A DNA stretch of 64,000 nucleotides from Candidatus Izimoplasma sp. HR2 (GCA_000753575.1 JRFF01000011.1:19592-83591); one strand, 5' to 3'; numbered from the stretch's first letter, positions 39,829 to 49,903 are shown. The notes: generated from the sequence alone by a model not told the origin. Program-made: numbers and translations.

Positions 39829-40150
39829 TTATATATTTATGACAATCGGTGGATTGTTCTACCTTCTAGGAGGACTTGGTATTTTAAGAATGCCAGATAC
39901 ATTTAACAGAATTCAAGCAGGTACAAAAGCAACAACTTTAGGAGCATTCACATTATTAATTGGTATTGGATTTAATAACCCGGAATGGTTCCCTAAATTA
40001 TTATTAATTATTGTATTTATAGCTTTTGCTAATCCTATTGGTTCTAGTGCTTTAGCTAAAGCTTCATATAAGAGTTGTGATTTGCCAGACAACCTAGTAC
40101 AAGATGATTTAATCGATTTGTTTGGAGGTAAAGAAGATGGACCTAGTTAA
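39815..40150 (+). CDS. mrpG: Mrp antiporter subunit G-like
   Basis: 'GILRMPDTFNRIQAGTKATTLGAFTLLIG'; ATG 39815. Confidence 0.85.
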   Translation: MEIASYIFMTIGGLFYLLGGLGILRMPDTFNRIQAGTKATTLGAFTLLIGIGFNNPEWFPKLLLIIVFIAFANPIGSSALAKASYKSCDLPDNLVQDDLIDLFGGKEDGPS

Positions 40151-40388
40151 TATTGTTGAAATAATAGTTTCAGTATTGATGCTTATTCTTGCTTTCCTTG
40201 CAATTAATTCAAAATCTTTAGTTAAATCAGTTATGTTCTTATCAGCTTTAAGTATGTTAGCTGTTGTTGGATTTGTTTTAATGAAAGCACCTGATGTTGC
40301 AGTAACTGAAGCAGTAATTGGGAGTGGACTTGTAACAAGTTTATTTATATTTACTTTACTAGCTGCTAGAAAGGTAGGTAATAAATAA
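40137..40388 (+). CDS. Mrp B N-terminal/MbhD-like subunit
   Basis: 'MFLSALSMLAVVGFVLMKAPDVAVTEAVIGSGLVTSLFIFTL'. Confidence 0.8.
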   Translation: MDLVNIVEIIVSVLMLILAFLAINSKSLVKSVMFLSALSMLAVVGFVLMKAPDVAVTEAVIGSGLVTSLFIFTLLAARKVGNK

Positions 40389-41134
40389 TGAAAAACTTTT
40401 TAGCGTTTATTACTGTGTTAGTTCTTGGATACATGATTGTTGTATCTTTAGATAATAATGAAGCTTTTCCAGCATATGGAGAAGCAGATGTTAGTTCACG
40501 TGTTTCACAAGCTTTTATAGATAGAAGTGTTACAGAAGATCCAGGAGATATTATATTTGGACAAGCTACTAATTTAGAAAGTGGTCCAGCTAATATCGTT
40601 ACTGCGATTGTTGCTGATTACCGTAGTTTTGATACATTAGGAGAAGTTACTGTATTATTCGTAAGTTCACTTGGTGTTGCATTATTACTTGGTGGTAAAA
40701 AACAAAAACGTTTAGAACTTAACTTCCATCCTAACTTTATGTTAAGAGTTGGTAGTAGAGCATTGTTCGGTATTATTTTAATGACTGGAGTTTATATTGC
40801 TATTCATGGGCATTTAACTCCTGGTGGTGGGTTCCCTGGTGGAGCTATGATTGCATCATCAATGTTGTTACTATATTTAGCTGATGATGAATTTAGAGCA
40901 AAAATAAAAGGATTCAAAATGTTAGAAAGTTTCGCAGGAACAGCTTATGTATTAATCGGTTTAACTGGTTTATTACTTGGTGGTTACTTCTTAGAAAACT
41001 TACTTGATAATGGTGTTATCGGTGATTTATTTAGTGCTGGTATTATCCCAATAGTATATGTACTTATTGGATTAAAAGTTGGTAGTGAAATTTCTGGTAT
41101 TATTGACAATTTCCTTACAGAGGAGGGTGTTTAA
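40388..41134 (+). CDS. mrpB: MrpB/MnhB-domain subunit
   Basis: 'IHGHLTPGGGFPGGAMIASSMLL'. Confidence 0.85.
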   Translation: MKNFLAFITVLVLGYMIVVSLDNNEAFPAYGEADVSSRVSQAFIDRSVTEDPGDIIFGQATNLESGPANIVTAIVADYRSFDTLGEVTVLFVSSLGVALLLGGKKQKRLELNFHPNFMLRVGSRALFGIILMTGVYIAIHGHLTPGGGFPGGAMIASSMLLLYLADDEFRAKIKGFKMLESFAGTAYVLIGLTGLLLGGYFLENLLDNGVIGDLFSAGIIPIVYVLIGLKVGSEISGIIDNFLTEEGV

Positions 41135-41135
41135 T

Positions 41136-41471
41136 ATGTTACAGTACGCTGCGATAGCAATGTTGATGTTAGGACTTTATGGTCTATTAACTCAAAGAAA
41201 TATTATAAAAATTATTGTTTCAATAAACATTCTTGAAATAGGACTTAACTTATTTATTGTTAGTGTTGGTTATGTTGAAGGTGGAATTGCTCCTATCTTA
41301 ACAAGTGACTTTAACAATAATGGATTAGTATTTGTTGATCCACTTCCTAGTGCTTTAGTACTTACTGCGATTGTTATCGGTGTTGGGACAACTGCTTTAG
41401 GACTTGCATTAGCTAAAAACATTTATCAAAAGTATGGAACTTTTGAAATAGATGAAATGGGGGAAGAATAA
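41136..41471 (+). CDS. mrpC: MrpC/NuoK-like subunit
   Basis: 'LPSALVLTAIVIGVGTTALGLALA'; ATG 41136. Confidence 0.85.
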   Translation: MLQYAAIAMLMLGLYGLLTQRNIIKIIVSINILEIGLNLFIVSVGYVEGGIAPILTSDFNNNGLVFVDPLPSALVLTAIVIGVGTTALGLALAKNIYQKYGTFEIDEMGEE

Positions 41472-41472
41472 G

Positions 41473-42855
41473 ATGAGTGCGATATTATTAATTGCAGTTC
41501 CCTTGTTAGCTGCCTTTATTTCAATATTATTTAAAAAGTATGCACATTACATCCTTGTCTTTGTATCATTTGCTAGTGTGTTTGCTCTTGGTTATATGGA
41601 TTTAGGAACAATTACTGTTGGTGGATTTAATGCACCATTTGGTATTGTATTAATTTTAGATGATTATAGTTTAATTGCCCTTTATATAGTAAATACGTTG
41701 TTCTTCTTAGTAGCAATACTAAATTGTAACGAATTTAAAAAAGTTGGTTCTATTATGTTAGTAGCACTTGCTGGATTAAACGGATTATTACTAACTGGTG
41801 ATTTATTCAACTTATTTGTATTTTTAGAAGTAGCAGGAATCGCTGCTTACTTAATTACTACTACAAATAAAAAACCACTTGCATCGTTCAATTATTTAAT
41901 TCAAGGAACTGTTGGTAGTAGTTTATATTTACTTGGTTTAATTTTACTTTATGCAATGTTTGGAACTTTAAATATGGCAGATATGGCAAGTTCAATTGCA
42001 AATAGTGGATATGGTGCAGGAGTTACTGCATTCCCATTCTTACTAATGTTTATTGGATTTGGGGTTGAAGCTAAGTTATTACCATTTAACTCGTGGACTA
42101 AAGGAATTTTAGCTAATTCTAATAGATTAACTGGTCCGATGATTGCTTCAGTTTATGCTGCTGCAATTGGATTTGTATTTGGTAGATTATTAACTAATGT
42201 ATTTGTTATTGAAGATACATTCTTAATCATTGTAACAATTATATTAATATTCAGCGTTGTTGCTGGTGAGGCAATGGCTTATGCATCAACTAAGGTAAGA
42301 GAAATCTTATTATATTCAAGTGTTGCTCAAGCAGCACTAGTAGTAGTTGTGTTTATGAGTGGATTCACTGGTTGGGCTGTATATTTAATTATTGGAAATG
42401 CTGCTGCTAAGTTAGTATTATTCTTAATAACTAATACAGCAACTAAACAGTTAGGTAATGATGATGTTGAAACGTTTAAAGGATTATTTGTTAATAACAA
42501 AGTAATCGGACTTGCGTTCACTGCTGTTACTTTAAGTGTTATTGGATTACCAATGTTCCTTGGTTTCGTTACTAAAATGAATATTTTAGAAAATATGTTT
42601 GTTTCTGGTGATTATATATGGCCAGCTATTATTCTTATTACTAGCGTTGTTGAAGGAATTTACTTTATTAGACTATTACTTAACTTATGGTATAAAGAAA
42701 ATGATTTACCAGAAGTTAAATTTGAATTTGTATTAAAATATGTTGTTGTAATTATTGCTGTATTAATAATGGTATTTGGTGTTTACACTGAACCTGTTCA
42801 AGATTCAGCTGATAATTTAGTAGCATATTCGTACATTGAAGGAGGGAACCTATAA
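41473..42855 (+). CDS. mrpD: MrpD/NuoN-like antiporter subunit
   Basis: Proton_antipo_M features 'LTGDLFNLFVFLEVAGIAAYLI', 'LPFNSWTKG'; ATG 41473. Confidence 0.85.
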   Translation: MSAILLIAVPLLAAFISILFKKYAHYILVFVSFASVFALGYMDLGTITVGGFNAPFGIVLILDDYSLIALYIVNTLFFLVAILNCNEFKKVGSIMLVALAGLNGLLLTGDLFNLFVFLEVAGIAAYLITTTNKKPLASFNYLIQGTVGSSLYLLGLILLYAMFGTLNMADMASSIANSGYGAGVTAFPFLLMFIGFGVEAKLLPFNSWTKGILANSNRLTGPMIASVYAAAIGFVFGRLLTNVFVIEDTFLIIVTIILIFSVVAGEAMAYASTKVREILLYSSVAQAALVVVVFMSGFTGWAVYLIIGNAAAKLVLFLITNTATKQLGNDDVETFKGLFVNNKVIGLAFTAVTLSVIGLPMFLGFVTKMNILENMFVSGDYIWPAIILITSVVEGIYFIRLLLNLWYKENDLPEVKFEFVLKYVVVIIAVLIMVFGVYTEPVQDSADNLVAYSYIEGGNL

Positions 42856-44717
42856 TGACTGTTGAGTTACTTATACTAGTTGCACTAGCTTCTGGGATCC
42901 TTGCTTACTTTGTTGGAAGACTTAATAAAGTTTTAGGTGCTGTTGTTACAATAGTAGCAAGTATGTTTATCTTTATTATGATTGGTTACATGATGCAAGA
43001 TATTAATGCTGGTACAACATTTAATTATAATGCTGTTGAATATATGCCAGACTTTGTAACGTTTATGGTTACATATTTAGGATTGTTCTTTGCAATTCTA
43101 GTTACATTTATCTTTGCAATGGTTTCATTCTTTAATCCGTTCTTTGTAGAAAAATATAAATACCCTGCTTTATATAGTATGCTTTACTTATTCAGTTTAG
43201 CAGGTGTACTTGGAGTATTCTTAACTGATAACTTCATGGTATTATTCTTCTTCTTTGAATTTATTGTTTGGAGTGGGTTATTCTTAATTCCTCTAGGTAA
43301 AAATAATAAAGCTGCAATATCATATTATGCATTTAGTACTGCAGGAAGTTTTGCATTACTATACGCTATCTTCATTATGTTTGCACAAACTGGAAGTTAT
43401 AATCTTCATTTAGGACTTGCGACAGTTAGTGGAACTACTGAAGGTACTTATGTTCTTGCATTGTTAGCATTTGCTGCATTTGCAAAACTTGGGGCATTCC
43501 CACTTAATGTTTGGTTACCTCGAGCTTTAGGTAAAGCACCTGATGCTATTACCGCAGTATTTAGTGGTGGACTTGAAAAGTTAGGCGCATTCGTTGCAGT
43601 TCTTGCTCTTGTTAAACTTGCACCTATTGGTGATATAGCTGGTACTTTAGGAGGATTAACTGAGGCAACGTTCTTATTTGCTTCTCAGTATATCGTAGCA
43701 ACTTTAGGAGCTATGACAATCGTCTTTGGTACGTTGATGGCTATTCGTCAAGATGATGCTAAAAAATTACTTGCTTATAGTTCTATGAGTAATGGTGGAT
43801 ATATCTTAGTTGCACTTAGTTTAGGTGGAACACTAGGTTTATCTGGTGGGTTATACCACATCGTAGCACATGCACTTGCTAGTGCTGCAGCATTCCTTGC
43901 AATAGGAGCTGTATCACGTGTTACTGGAACTACAAAAATGAGTGAACTTGGTGGGATGATTCATAAGATGCCAGTTACTTATATGGTTTACTTAATTGCA
44001 ATTATCAGTATGGCTGGTATTCCTCCTATGGGTGGATTTATTAGTAAATGGCTTATATTCCAAGCTGTTATTGATAATGGATTAATCTTGATTGCTGTTG
44101 CAGTATTCTTTGGTAGTATAGGTAGTTTCTTATACGTATTTAGACCACTTGCTGCATTATTCTTAGGTCAAGAATTACCACAGCATAGAGATAAAGCGAA
44201 AGAAGCTCCATTCTTTATGTTATTACCAATGTTAATCTTAAGTGGATTAATCGTGTTCACAGGAGTAATGCCTAACATCTTCTTAGATTTTATAAATGAT
44301 GTTATTGCTGAACTTGGAGGAACTGGTTTATTACTTGGTGATTATACAATTACTGGAGTTAACGGTGTGTTACAACCTACATTAATTGCATCTGTATTTG
44401 GTGTTGGTGTGTTAATTGCATTTATAATCTTTATCCTTCTTAAGAAATCTAAAAAAGTTGGACTTATGGATACATATACTGCTGGTAACTTTATATATAC
44501 TGAAGAGTTAATGCATTATAGTTTAGATTTTTATGCTCCGCTTGAAAGATTATATGAAAAACATATTAATATAACTAAAGACTTCTATAAAAAATTAGAA
44601 AATAAGGTAGTTGATTTTGGTAGAATGATTAAGTATTTCTTCTTTACTAATAAACCTGAAATCACAGTCTTTTGGATAATTGTTCTTATAGGATTCTTAT
44701 TGTGGGGTGAATTATAA
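42855..44717 (+). CDS. NuoL/MbhH'-like proton-translocating subunit with C-terminal lateral extension
   Basis: 'GAFPLNVWLPRALGKAPDAITAVFSGGLEKLGAF', 'AGIPPMGGFISKW'; C-terminal amphipathic helix plus TM. Confidence 0.82.
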   Translation: MTVELLILVALASGILAYFVGRLNKVLGAVVTIVASMFIFIMIGYMMQDINAGTTFNYNAVEYMPDFVTFMVTYLGLFFAILVTFIFAMVSFFNPFFVEKYKYPALYSMLYLFSLAGVLGVFLTDNFMVLFFFFEFIVWSGLFLIPLGKNNKAAISYYAFSTAGSFALLYAIFIMFAQTGSYNLHLGLATVSGTTEGTYVLALLAFAAFAKLGAFPLNVWLPRALGKAPDAITAVFSGGLEKLGAFVAVLALVKLAPIGDIAGTLGGLTEATFLFASQYIVATLGAMTIVFGTLMAIRQDDAKKLLAYSSMSNGGYILVALSLGGTLGLSGGLYHIVAHALASAAAFLAIGAVSRVTGTTKMSELGGMIHKMPVTYMVYLIAIISMAGIPPMGGFISKWLIFQAVIDNGLILIAVAVFFGSIGSFLYVFRPLAALFLGQELPQHRDKAKEAPFFMLLPMLILSGLIVFTGVMPNIFLDFINDVIAELGGTGLLLGDYTITGVNGVLQPTLIASVFGVGVLIAFIIFILLKKSKKVGLMDTYTAGNFIYTEELMHYSLDFYAPLERLYEKHINITKDFYKKLENKVVDFGRMIKYFFFTNKPEITVFWIIVLIGFLLWGEL

Positions 44718-45631
44718 TGATTGATATATTATTAATGATCTTAACTGGTATCGGTGTTGCGTTATTCGGATTTGTTCTTCAAACTTCAATTGCTGGTGTA
44801 AACCGTAAAGTTGTTGCTAGAGTTCAAAAAAGATATGGACCAAAATGGTATCAAGAGTTTTTAGATATATTCAAATTATTAAGTAAAAGAAGTGTAACAC
44901 ATGGTTGGATCTTCGACTTTGGTGTAATTATGGCTTTAGGTGGAATTATTGGGACGGCAATGTTTATGCCTCTTACAAGTTCATTTATGGCATTTGATGG
45001 TTATGATAACTTCTTTATCTTTGTATATTTAATTGCTGTAGGAATGTTAGGTATGGCTATGAGTGCTAGTGGTAGTGGTAACCCACTTGCTAGTATCGGG
45101 GTTATGCGTGCTCTTACAACAATGCTTGCTTATGAAGTTCCATTTATGATTGTTGTTTTAACAATAATTAAAATAACTGGAACAAGTAGCTTATCAGAAA
45201 TAGGATTATTCCAGCAGGTTGCTGGAAATAGTTGGTTCTTTATAGCTTTACCTATTGGTGGAATTGTTGCTGTAATGGCTTTAATGGGTATGCTTGGTAA
45301 GAAACCATTTGAAACTTATATAGCTCCTGCTGAAATCGCATCAGGGCCAATGGTTGAATATGGTGGAAAACAACTTGGTATGTTATTCATTATGCATGAA
45401 ATTACAGTATTCATCGAAGTAAGTTTATTTGTACACTTATTCTTAGGTGGAGCTGAAAATATAGTGTTATTTATAGTTAAATACTTTGTTGTTTATACTG
45501 CATTAAATATTATATCTAGTGTTTATGGTCGATTCAAAATTGATCAAGTAGTATTATTCTTCTATAAATGGCCATTAATTATGGCTATAACTCAAGCGTT
45601 TATCGCAATTTATTTAGGGTGGGTGATTTAA
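44717..45631 (+). CDS. NuoH/MbhM-like membrane subunit
   Basis: 'KRYGPKWYQEFLDIFKLLSKRS', 'PFETYIAPAEIASGPMVEYGGKQLGMLFI'. Confidence 0.87.
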   Translation: MIDILLMILTGIGVALFGFVLQTSIAGVNRKVVARVQKRYGPKWYQEFLDIFKLLSKRSVTHGWIFDFGVIMALGGIIGTAMFMPLTSSFMAFDGYDNFFIFVYLIAVGMLGMAMSASGSGNPLASIGVMRALTTMLAYEVPFMIVVLTIIKITGTSSLSEIGLFQQVAGNSWFFIALPIGGIVAVMALMGMLGKKPFETYIAPAEIASGPMVEYGGKQLGMLFIMHEITVFIEVSLFVHLFLGGAENIVLFIVKYFVVYTALNIISSVYGRFKIDQVVLFFYKWPLIMAITQAFIAIYLGWVI

Positions 45632-46201
45632 ATGTTGTCAACTAAATTTTCGCCAATGTCTAAAGAAGAAGTAGACAGAAAATGGTGGGAAATCGGAGAT
45701 TTCTTTAGAAGAAATTCTCTATGGATGTTAATGTATTGTACTGGATGTTGTGCTATCGAATTACCTCCTGCAATGACTTCTGCTTATGATATGGAAAGAC
45801 TTGGTATGGGTCCTATGGCTACACCTCGTCAAGCAGATGTATTACTTGTAACTGGTTATTTATCTTTAAAAACGCTACGTCGTTTGATTTATACTTATGA
45901 ACAAATGAGTGAACCTAAATATATTGTTGGGTTTGGTAGTTGTACTATAAACGGTGGGATCTATCATGATTCACATGCCGTAATTAATCAATTAAATAAA
46001 TATATTCCTGTAGATGTTTTTGTAGCTGGGTGTATGCCTAATACAGAAGCAGTAATGAATGGGTTTGTAGATTTAATGGATTTAATAAAAAATAAAAAAG
46101 CAAATGGTTGGAAAGATTATCATGAAAGATATGAATGGTATTTAGCTAACCAAAAAGCCGCTCTTGGGGAGGTTAGAGTCCATGACGAATTCCATGAGTA
46201 A
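45632..46201 (+). CDS. NuoB/MbhJ-like [4Fe-4S] subunit
   Basis: 'CTGCCAIELPPAM', 'GFGSCTINGGIY', 'VAGCMPNTEAVM'. Confidence 0.87.
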   Translation: MLSTKFSPMSKEEVDRKWWEIGDFFRRNSLWMLMYCTGCCAIELPPAMTSAYDMERLGMGPMATPRQADVLLVTGYLSLKTLRRLIYTYEQMSEPKYIVGFGSCTINGGIYHDSHAVINQLNKYIPVDVFVAGCMPNTEAVMNGFVDLMDLIKNKKANGWKDYHERYEWYLANQKAALGEVRVHDEFHE

Positions 46202-46772
46202 TACTGAATTTGTAACTAACTTAGTTGAAAGCAAGTTCAAAGTACTAAGTACTGAAGTTCTTGATAAGTATCAAGTTAGTTTTGAAGTTAAAAAAGAAGA
46301 TGTTCATAGTTTATTAAGTTTATTAAAAACTAGTGGATGGATTCAGTTATCATATTTAAGTGCTGTAGACTGGCCAAATGATAATGAGTTTGAATTAGTT
46401 TATATCGTATTTAACTGGGATAAAGCAGTTCATATTCAAATTAGATGTCGATTAGATAGAGAAACAGCTAGTATGAATAGTATCTTACCTATTTTCCCTG
46501 GATGTAAATATTACGAAAGAGAAGCACATGAATTCTTTGGAATTAAATTCCCTGGAAATCCAGATCATGAGAAACAACTTATTTTAGAAGAATGGGATGA
46601 TATTCCACCTCTAAGAAAAGACTTTGATCCTCGTGCTTATTCTGATAGAAAATTTAGTAAAATGGAATATAAAAATGACTTCGTTAATAAAAATGGTGAA
46701 GTTAGTAAACAAGATGCACGTACTAAGAGATACGATGATATTGATAAGTTAAGAACAGGAGGGAAAAAATAA
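46182..46772 (+). CDS. NuoC/MbhK-like subunit
   Basis: 'FPGCKYYEREAHEFFGIKFPGNPDHEKQLILEEWDDIPPLRKDFD'. Confidence 0.85.
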   Translation: MTNSMSNTEFVTNLVESKFKVLSTEVLDKYQVSFEVKKEDVHSLLSLLKTSGWIQLSYLSAVDWPNDNEFELVYIVFNWDKAVHIQIRCRLDRETASMNSILPIFPGCKYYEREAHEFFGIKFPGNPDHEKQLILEEWDDIPPLRKDFDPRAYSDRKFSKMEYKNDFVNKNGEVSKQDARTKRYDDIDKLRTGGKK

Positions 46773-47878
46773 TGAAAGAGATGAAATTATTTTTAGGACC
46801 TCAACATCCTGGGATGCATGGTAATGCTTCTGTACACATTTATGTAGATGGAGATATTATTAAGAAATCATTTTTACTTCCAGGTATGTTACATCGTGGA
46901 TTTGAAAAAGGTATGGAACGTCATTCATGGGTTAACAATATTAGTTTAATTCCTAGAGTTTGCGTTGTAGAACCTGATACAAATGAAATGGCATTTGCAA
47001 TGGCTGTTGAAATGTTAGCAAAATTAGAAGTACCTGAAAGAGCACACTGGATTAGAATGATTATATTAGAGTTAGCTAGATTAAGTATCCATTTAATGGC
47101 TTATGGTGGTCTAGGAAGTCCTACTGGACTTTACACTATGATGTATCATGCTCATACAGATAGAAATACAATCCTTAATATCTTTGAAAAGATTACTGGA
47201 CACCGTGTGTATCATCAATATATCGTTCCTGGTGGAGTTAGAAAAGATTTACCAGTTGGTATTGAAAAAGATATTCATAGTTTCTTAGATGATTTAGAAT
47301 CAAGATATGAAGAATATAGAGATTTAGGTATTAATAATCCTACTATTCAAGCTCGTATTAATGATACTATTCCACTTCCTGCAGAAGTTGTATGGGAACT
47401 TGGTGTTACTGGTATTGGTATGAGAAGTGCGGTTAATAAACCTTATGATTTAAGAAAAGTTAAACCTTATGCAAGATATGATCAAGTTGAATTTGATGTT
47501 CCTGTAGCTCCTTATAGTGATGCGTATGCACGTGTTGACTGTAAACTACAAGAAGTAGTTCAATCTATTGGTATTATTCGTCAGTGTTTAGCAAAAATGC
47601 CTGAAGGTGACGTTCGCGTACCAATTAGTAGAGGTCAAGCAATGCGTTGGACAGTTCCTAAAGGACATGTTTATGCTTGTGTTGAATCAAGTCGTGGTGA
47701 ATTTGGTTACTTTATGGTTAGTGATGGTGGAACTAATCCTTACAGAGTTGGTGTAAGGGGTGCAAGTTATCCTCAAGGATTACTTGGAATTGAAAAATAT
47801 TTACCTGGAACTCGTTTAGACGACGCAGCTTTATGGGTAGATACTATGGGTGTTTGTTCACCTGAAATAGATAGATAG
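46772..47878 (+). CDS. NuoD/MbsL-like catalytic large subunit (not a canonical [NiFe] hydrogenase)
   Basis: 'LGPQHPGMHG', 'RVCVVEPD' and C-terminal 'DTMGVCSPEIDR': one Cys in each of the two usual CxxC motifs. Confidence 0.82.
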   Translation: MKEMKLFLGPQHPGMHGNASVHIYVDGDIIKKSFLLPGMLHRGFEKGMERHSWVNNISLIPRVCVVEPDTNEMAFAMAVEMLAKLEVPERAHWIRMIILELARLSIHLMAYGGLGSPTGLYTMMYHAHTDRNTILNIFEKITGHRVYHQYIVPGGVRKDLPVGIEKDIHSFLDDLESRYEEYRDLGINNPTIQARINDTIPLPAEVVWELGVTGIGMRSAVNKPYDLRKVKPYARYDQVEFDVPVAPYSDAYARVDCKLQEVVQSIGIIRQCLAKMPEGDVRVPISRGQAMRWTVPKGHVYACVESSRGEFGYFMVSDGGTNPYRVGVRGASYPQGLLGIEKYLPGTRLDDAALWVDTMGVCSPEIDR

Positions 47879-47891
47879 GAGTGATTGAATA

Positions 47892-49868
47892 ATGAAAAAA
47901 CAATATAGTATTTTTACATCATGGCGTCACTTTAAACATCTATTTAAAAAACCACTTACTATCCCATTCACTGAAATATTCACTAAGAAAAATGCTGATT
48001 ACTTAAATAAAAATTCAATTTTAAAATCAAAGAAAAATGTAGAATGTAGTAGCCCAAGAGTAGGTGCTGATAACTTACGTGGTTTCCATACTAATGATTG
48101 GGAAGTATGTATTGGTTGTGGGACTTGTGAAGATATTTGTCCTACTGAAGCTATTAATATGGTTGAAAGATTAGATATTAAAGATGAAGAAGGTAAATTA
48201 CAACAACGTCCTACTATTGATTATGGTAGATGTTGCTTCTGTGCATTATGCGTTGATATTTGTACTTCTGATTCTCTTAAAATGAGTAAAGAATATGTTT
48301 ATAGTCATGAAGATCCTAACGCTTTTGAAATTATGCCTGAAGCCTTATGGCAAGGACAAGCTGTAGAAGAAGGATGGACTAAAACTGAAGCATCTAATTT
48401 ACTTGATTTAGAAAGAATTGATATGGAACATGAAGATCCAGAAGAACGTAAATCTTCATTTATTGAAATCGTTAGAGGATATTCTAAAGAGTACGCTAAA
48501 CAAGAAGCAGCACGTTGTGTTGAATGTGGAGTTTGTACTGGTAGTTGTCCTGTTCAAATGCATATCCCTGCTTATATTAAAGCAATATGGGAAGATGATA
48601 TTGAAGGTGGATTAAGACAAATTTATGAGACTAATCCATTACCTGGTGTCTGTGGTAGAGTTTGTACACATAACTGTGAAACTGCATGTTCTATCGCTGT
48701 TAAAGGTGAAGCAATTGCAATTAGATGGCTTAAACGTTATATAATTGATAGTGCACCTACAGATATGTATGAAAAAATATTAAGTGAACCTGTTAGTGAA
48801 GTAATCGATGCTAGAGTAGCTGTAGTTGGAGCTGGTCCTGCTGGACTAGGTGCTGCTTACTACTTAAAAGTTATGGGTTATAAAGTTGACGTTTATGAAG
48901 AAAAACCAATGTCAGGTGGAGTAATGAGATATGGGATTCCTTCGTATAGATTACCAGACAGTGCAATTGATAAAGATATTGATTTCATTGAAAAAATTGG
49001 TGTTAAGATGATTCTTAACACACGTGTTGGTAGAGATATATCGATGGAAAAACTTGAAAAAGATTACGACGCAGTGTTCTTAGGTACAGGGTTCTTCAAA
49101 CCACGTACATTAGGAATTCCTGGTGGAGACCATAAAGATGTTATCGGAGCTATGACATTCTTACCTCAAGTTAGAGACTTCGAAAGACGAGTGTTAAAGC
49201 TTGAAGATATTGATGTAGCTAAAAGTGTTGTAGTAATCGGTGGTGGAGATGTTGCGTTTGACGTTGCAAGAAGTGCTACTAGATTACAAATGCTTAAATA
49301 TGGTAAATCTGATGTTAAATTAACTTCACTAGAAAATGAAGATCAACTTCCGTCATCTGATGATGAATTAATCGAAGGTAGCGAGGAAGGAATCGAATTA
49401 TTCTGTGGAAATGGACCTCAAGAAGTTATGATTAAAAATAACAAAGTTACAGGTCTTAGATTATGGAAATGTTTATGTATCTTTGATGAAGCAGGAAGTT
49501 TCAATCCTGAATATGATAAAGAATGTGAACAAATTATTGAAGGACAACAAGTTTATATCGCAATTGGTCAGTCACCTGACTATGATTATATTCCTAAGTC
49601 ACTTCAAGGTAAACTTCAGTTTGTTAGAGGTAAAATTGCCGCTGATGAATTCGGACAAGTTAAAGATCTTCCTTGGTTATTCGTAGGTGGAGACATCTTA
49701 CGCGGACCAGACTTAATTAGCGGTGTTGCTGATGGTCATCGTGCTGCTCAAGGTATTGATGAATATCTATATACAAATGCAAAAAAGAAAGAAGCATCTG
49801 ATACACTTAAAGAAATGAGACTTGCTGCTAAAGCGCAAACTCCTGGACTTACTTTTAGACAAAAATAG
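47892..49868 (+). CDS. Fusion of NuoI/MbhN-like 2x[4Fe-4S] ferredoxin with GltD-like FAD/NAD(P)H oxidoreductase
   Basis: 'CIGCGTCEDICP...CCFCALCVDICT', then 'CVECGVCTGSCPVQMHIPAYIKAI...GVCGRVCTHNCETAC', 'VAVVGAGPAGLGAAYYL', 'VVVIGGGDVAFDVARS'. Confidence 0.85.
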   Translation: MKKQYSIFTSWRHFKHLFKKPLTIPFTEIFTKKNADYLNKNSILKSKKNVECSSPRVGADNLRGFHTNDWEVCIGCGTCEDICPTEAINMVERLDIKDEEGKLQQRPTIDYGRCCFCALCVDICTSDSLKMSKEYVYSHEDPNAFEIMPEALWQGQAVEEGWTKTEASNLLDLERIDMEHEDPEERKSSFIEIVRGYSKEYAKQEAARCVECGVCTGSCPVQMHIPAYIKAIWEDDIEGGLRQIYETNPLPGVCGRVCTHNCETACSIAVKGEAIAIRWLKRYIIDSAPTDMYEKILSEPVSEVIDARVAVVGAGPAGLGAAYYLKVMGYKVDVYEEKPMSGGVMRYGIPSYRLPDSAIDKDIDFIEKIGVKMILNTRVGRDISMEKLEKDYDAVFLGTGFFKPRTLGIPGGDHKDVIGAMTFLPQVRDFERRVLKLEDIDVAKSVVVIGGGDVAFDVARSATRLQMLKYGKSDVKLTSLENEDQLPSSDDELIEGSEEGIELFCGNGPQEVMIKNNKVTGLRLWKCLCIFDEAGSFNPEYDKECEQIIEGQQVYIAIGQSPDYDYIPKSLQGKLQFVRGKIAADEFGQVKDLPWLFVGGDILRGPDLISGVADGHRAAQGIDEYLYTNAKKKEASDTLKEMRLAAKAQTPGLTFRQK

Positions 49869-49874
49869 TATTTG

Positions 49875-49903
49875 AAAAAAGCCTCCAATTTTGGAGGCTT
49901 TTT
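49875..49903. terminator. Bidirectional terminator
   Basis: AAAAAAGCCTCCAATTTTGGAGGCTTTTT. Confidence 0.8.

Noticed and set aside
46772-47878. Group 4 [NiFe]-hydrogenase large subunit
   Set aside because: Each Ni-Fe motif has only one of two cysteines (RVCVVEP, DTMGVCS); Mbs/Mbx-like is a better fit
48418-49686. Plus-strand ORFs 48418-48615 and 49483-49686
   Set aside because: Out-of-frame ORFs inside the strongly supported ferredoxin-GltD fusion gene
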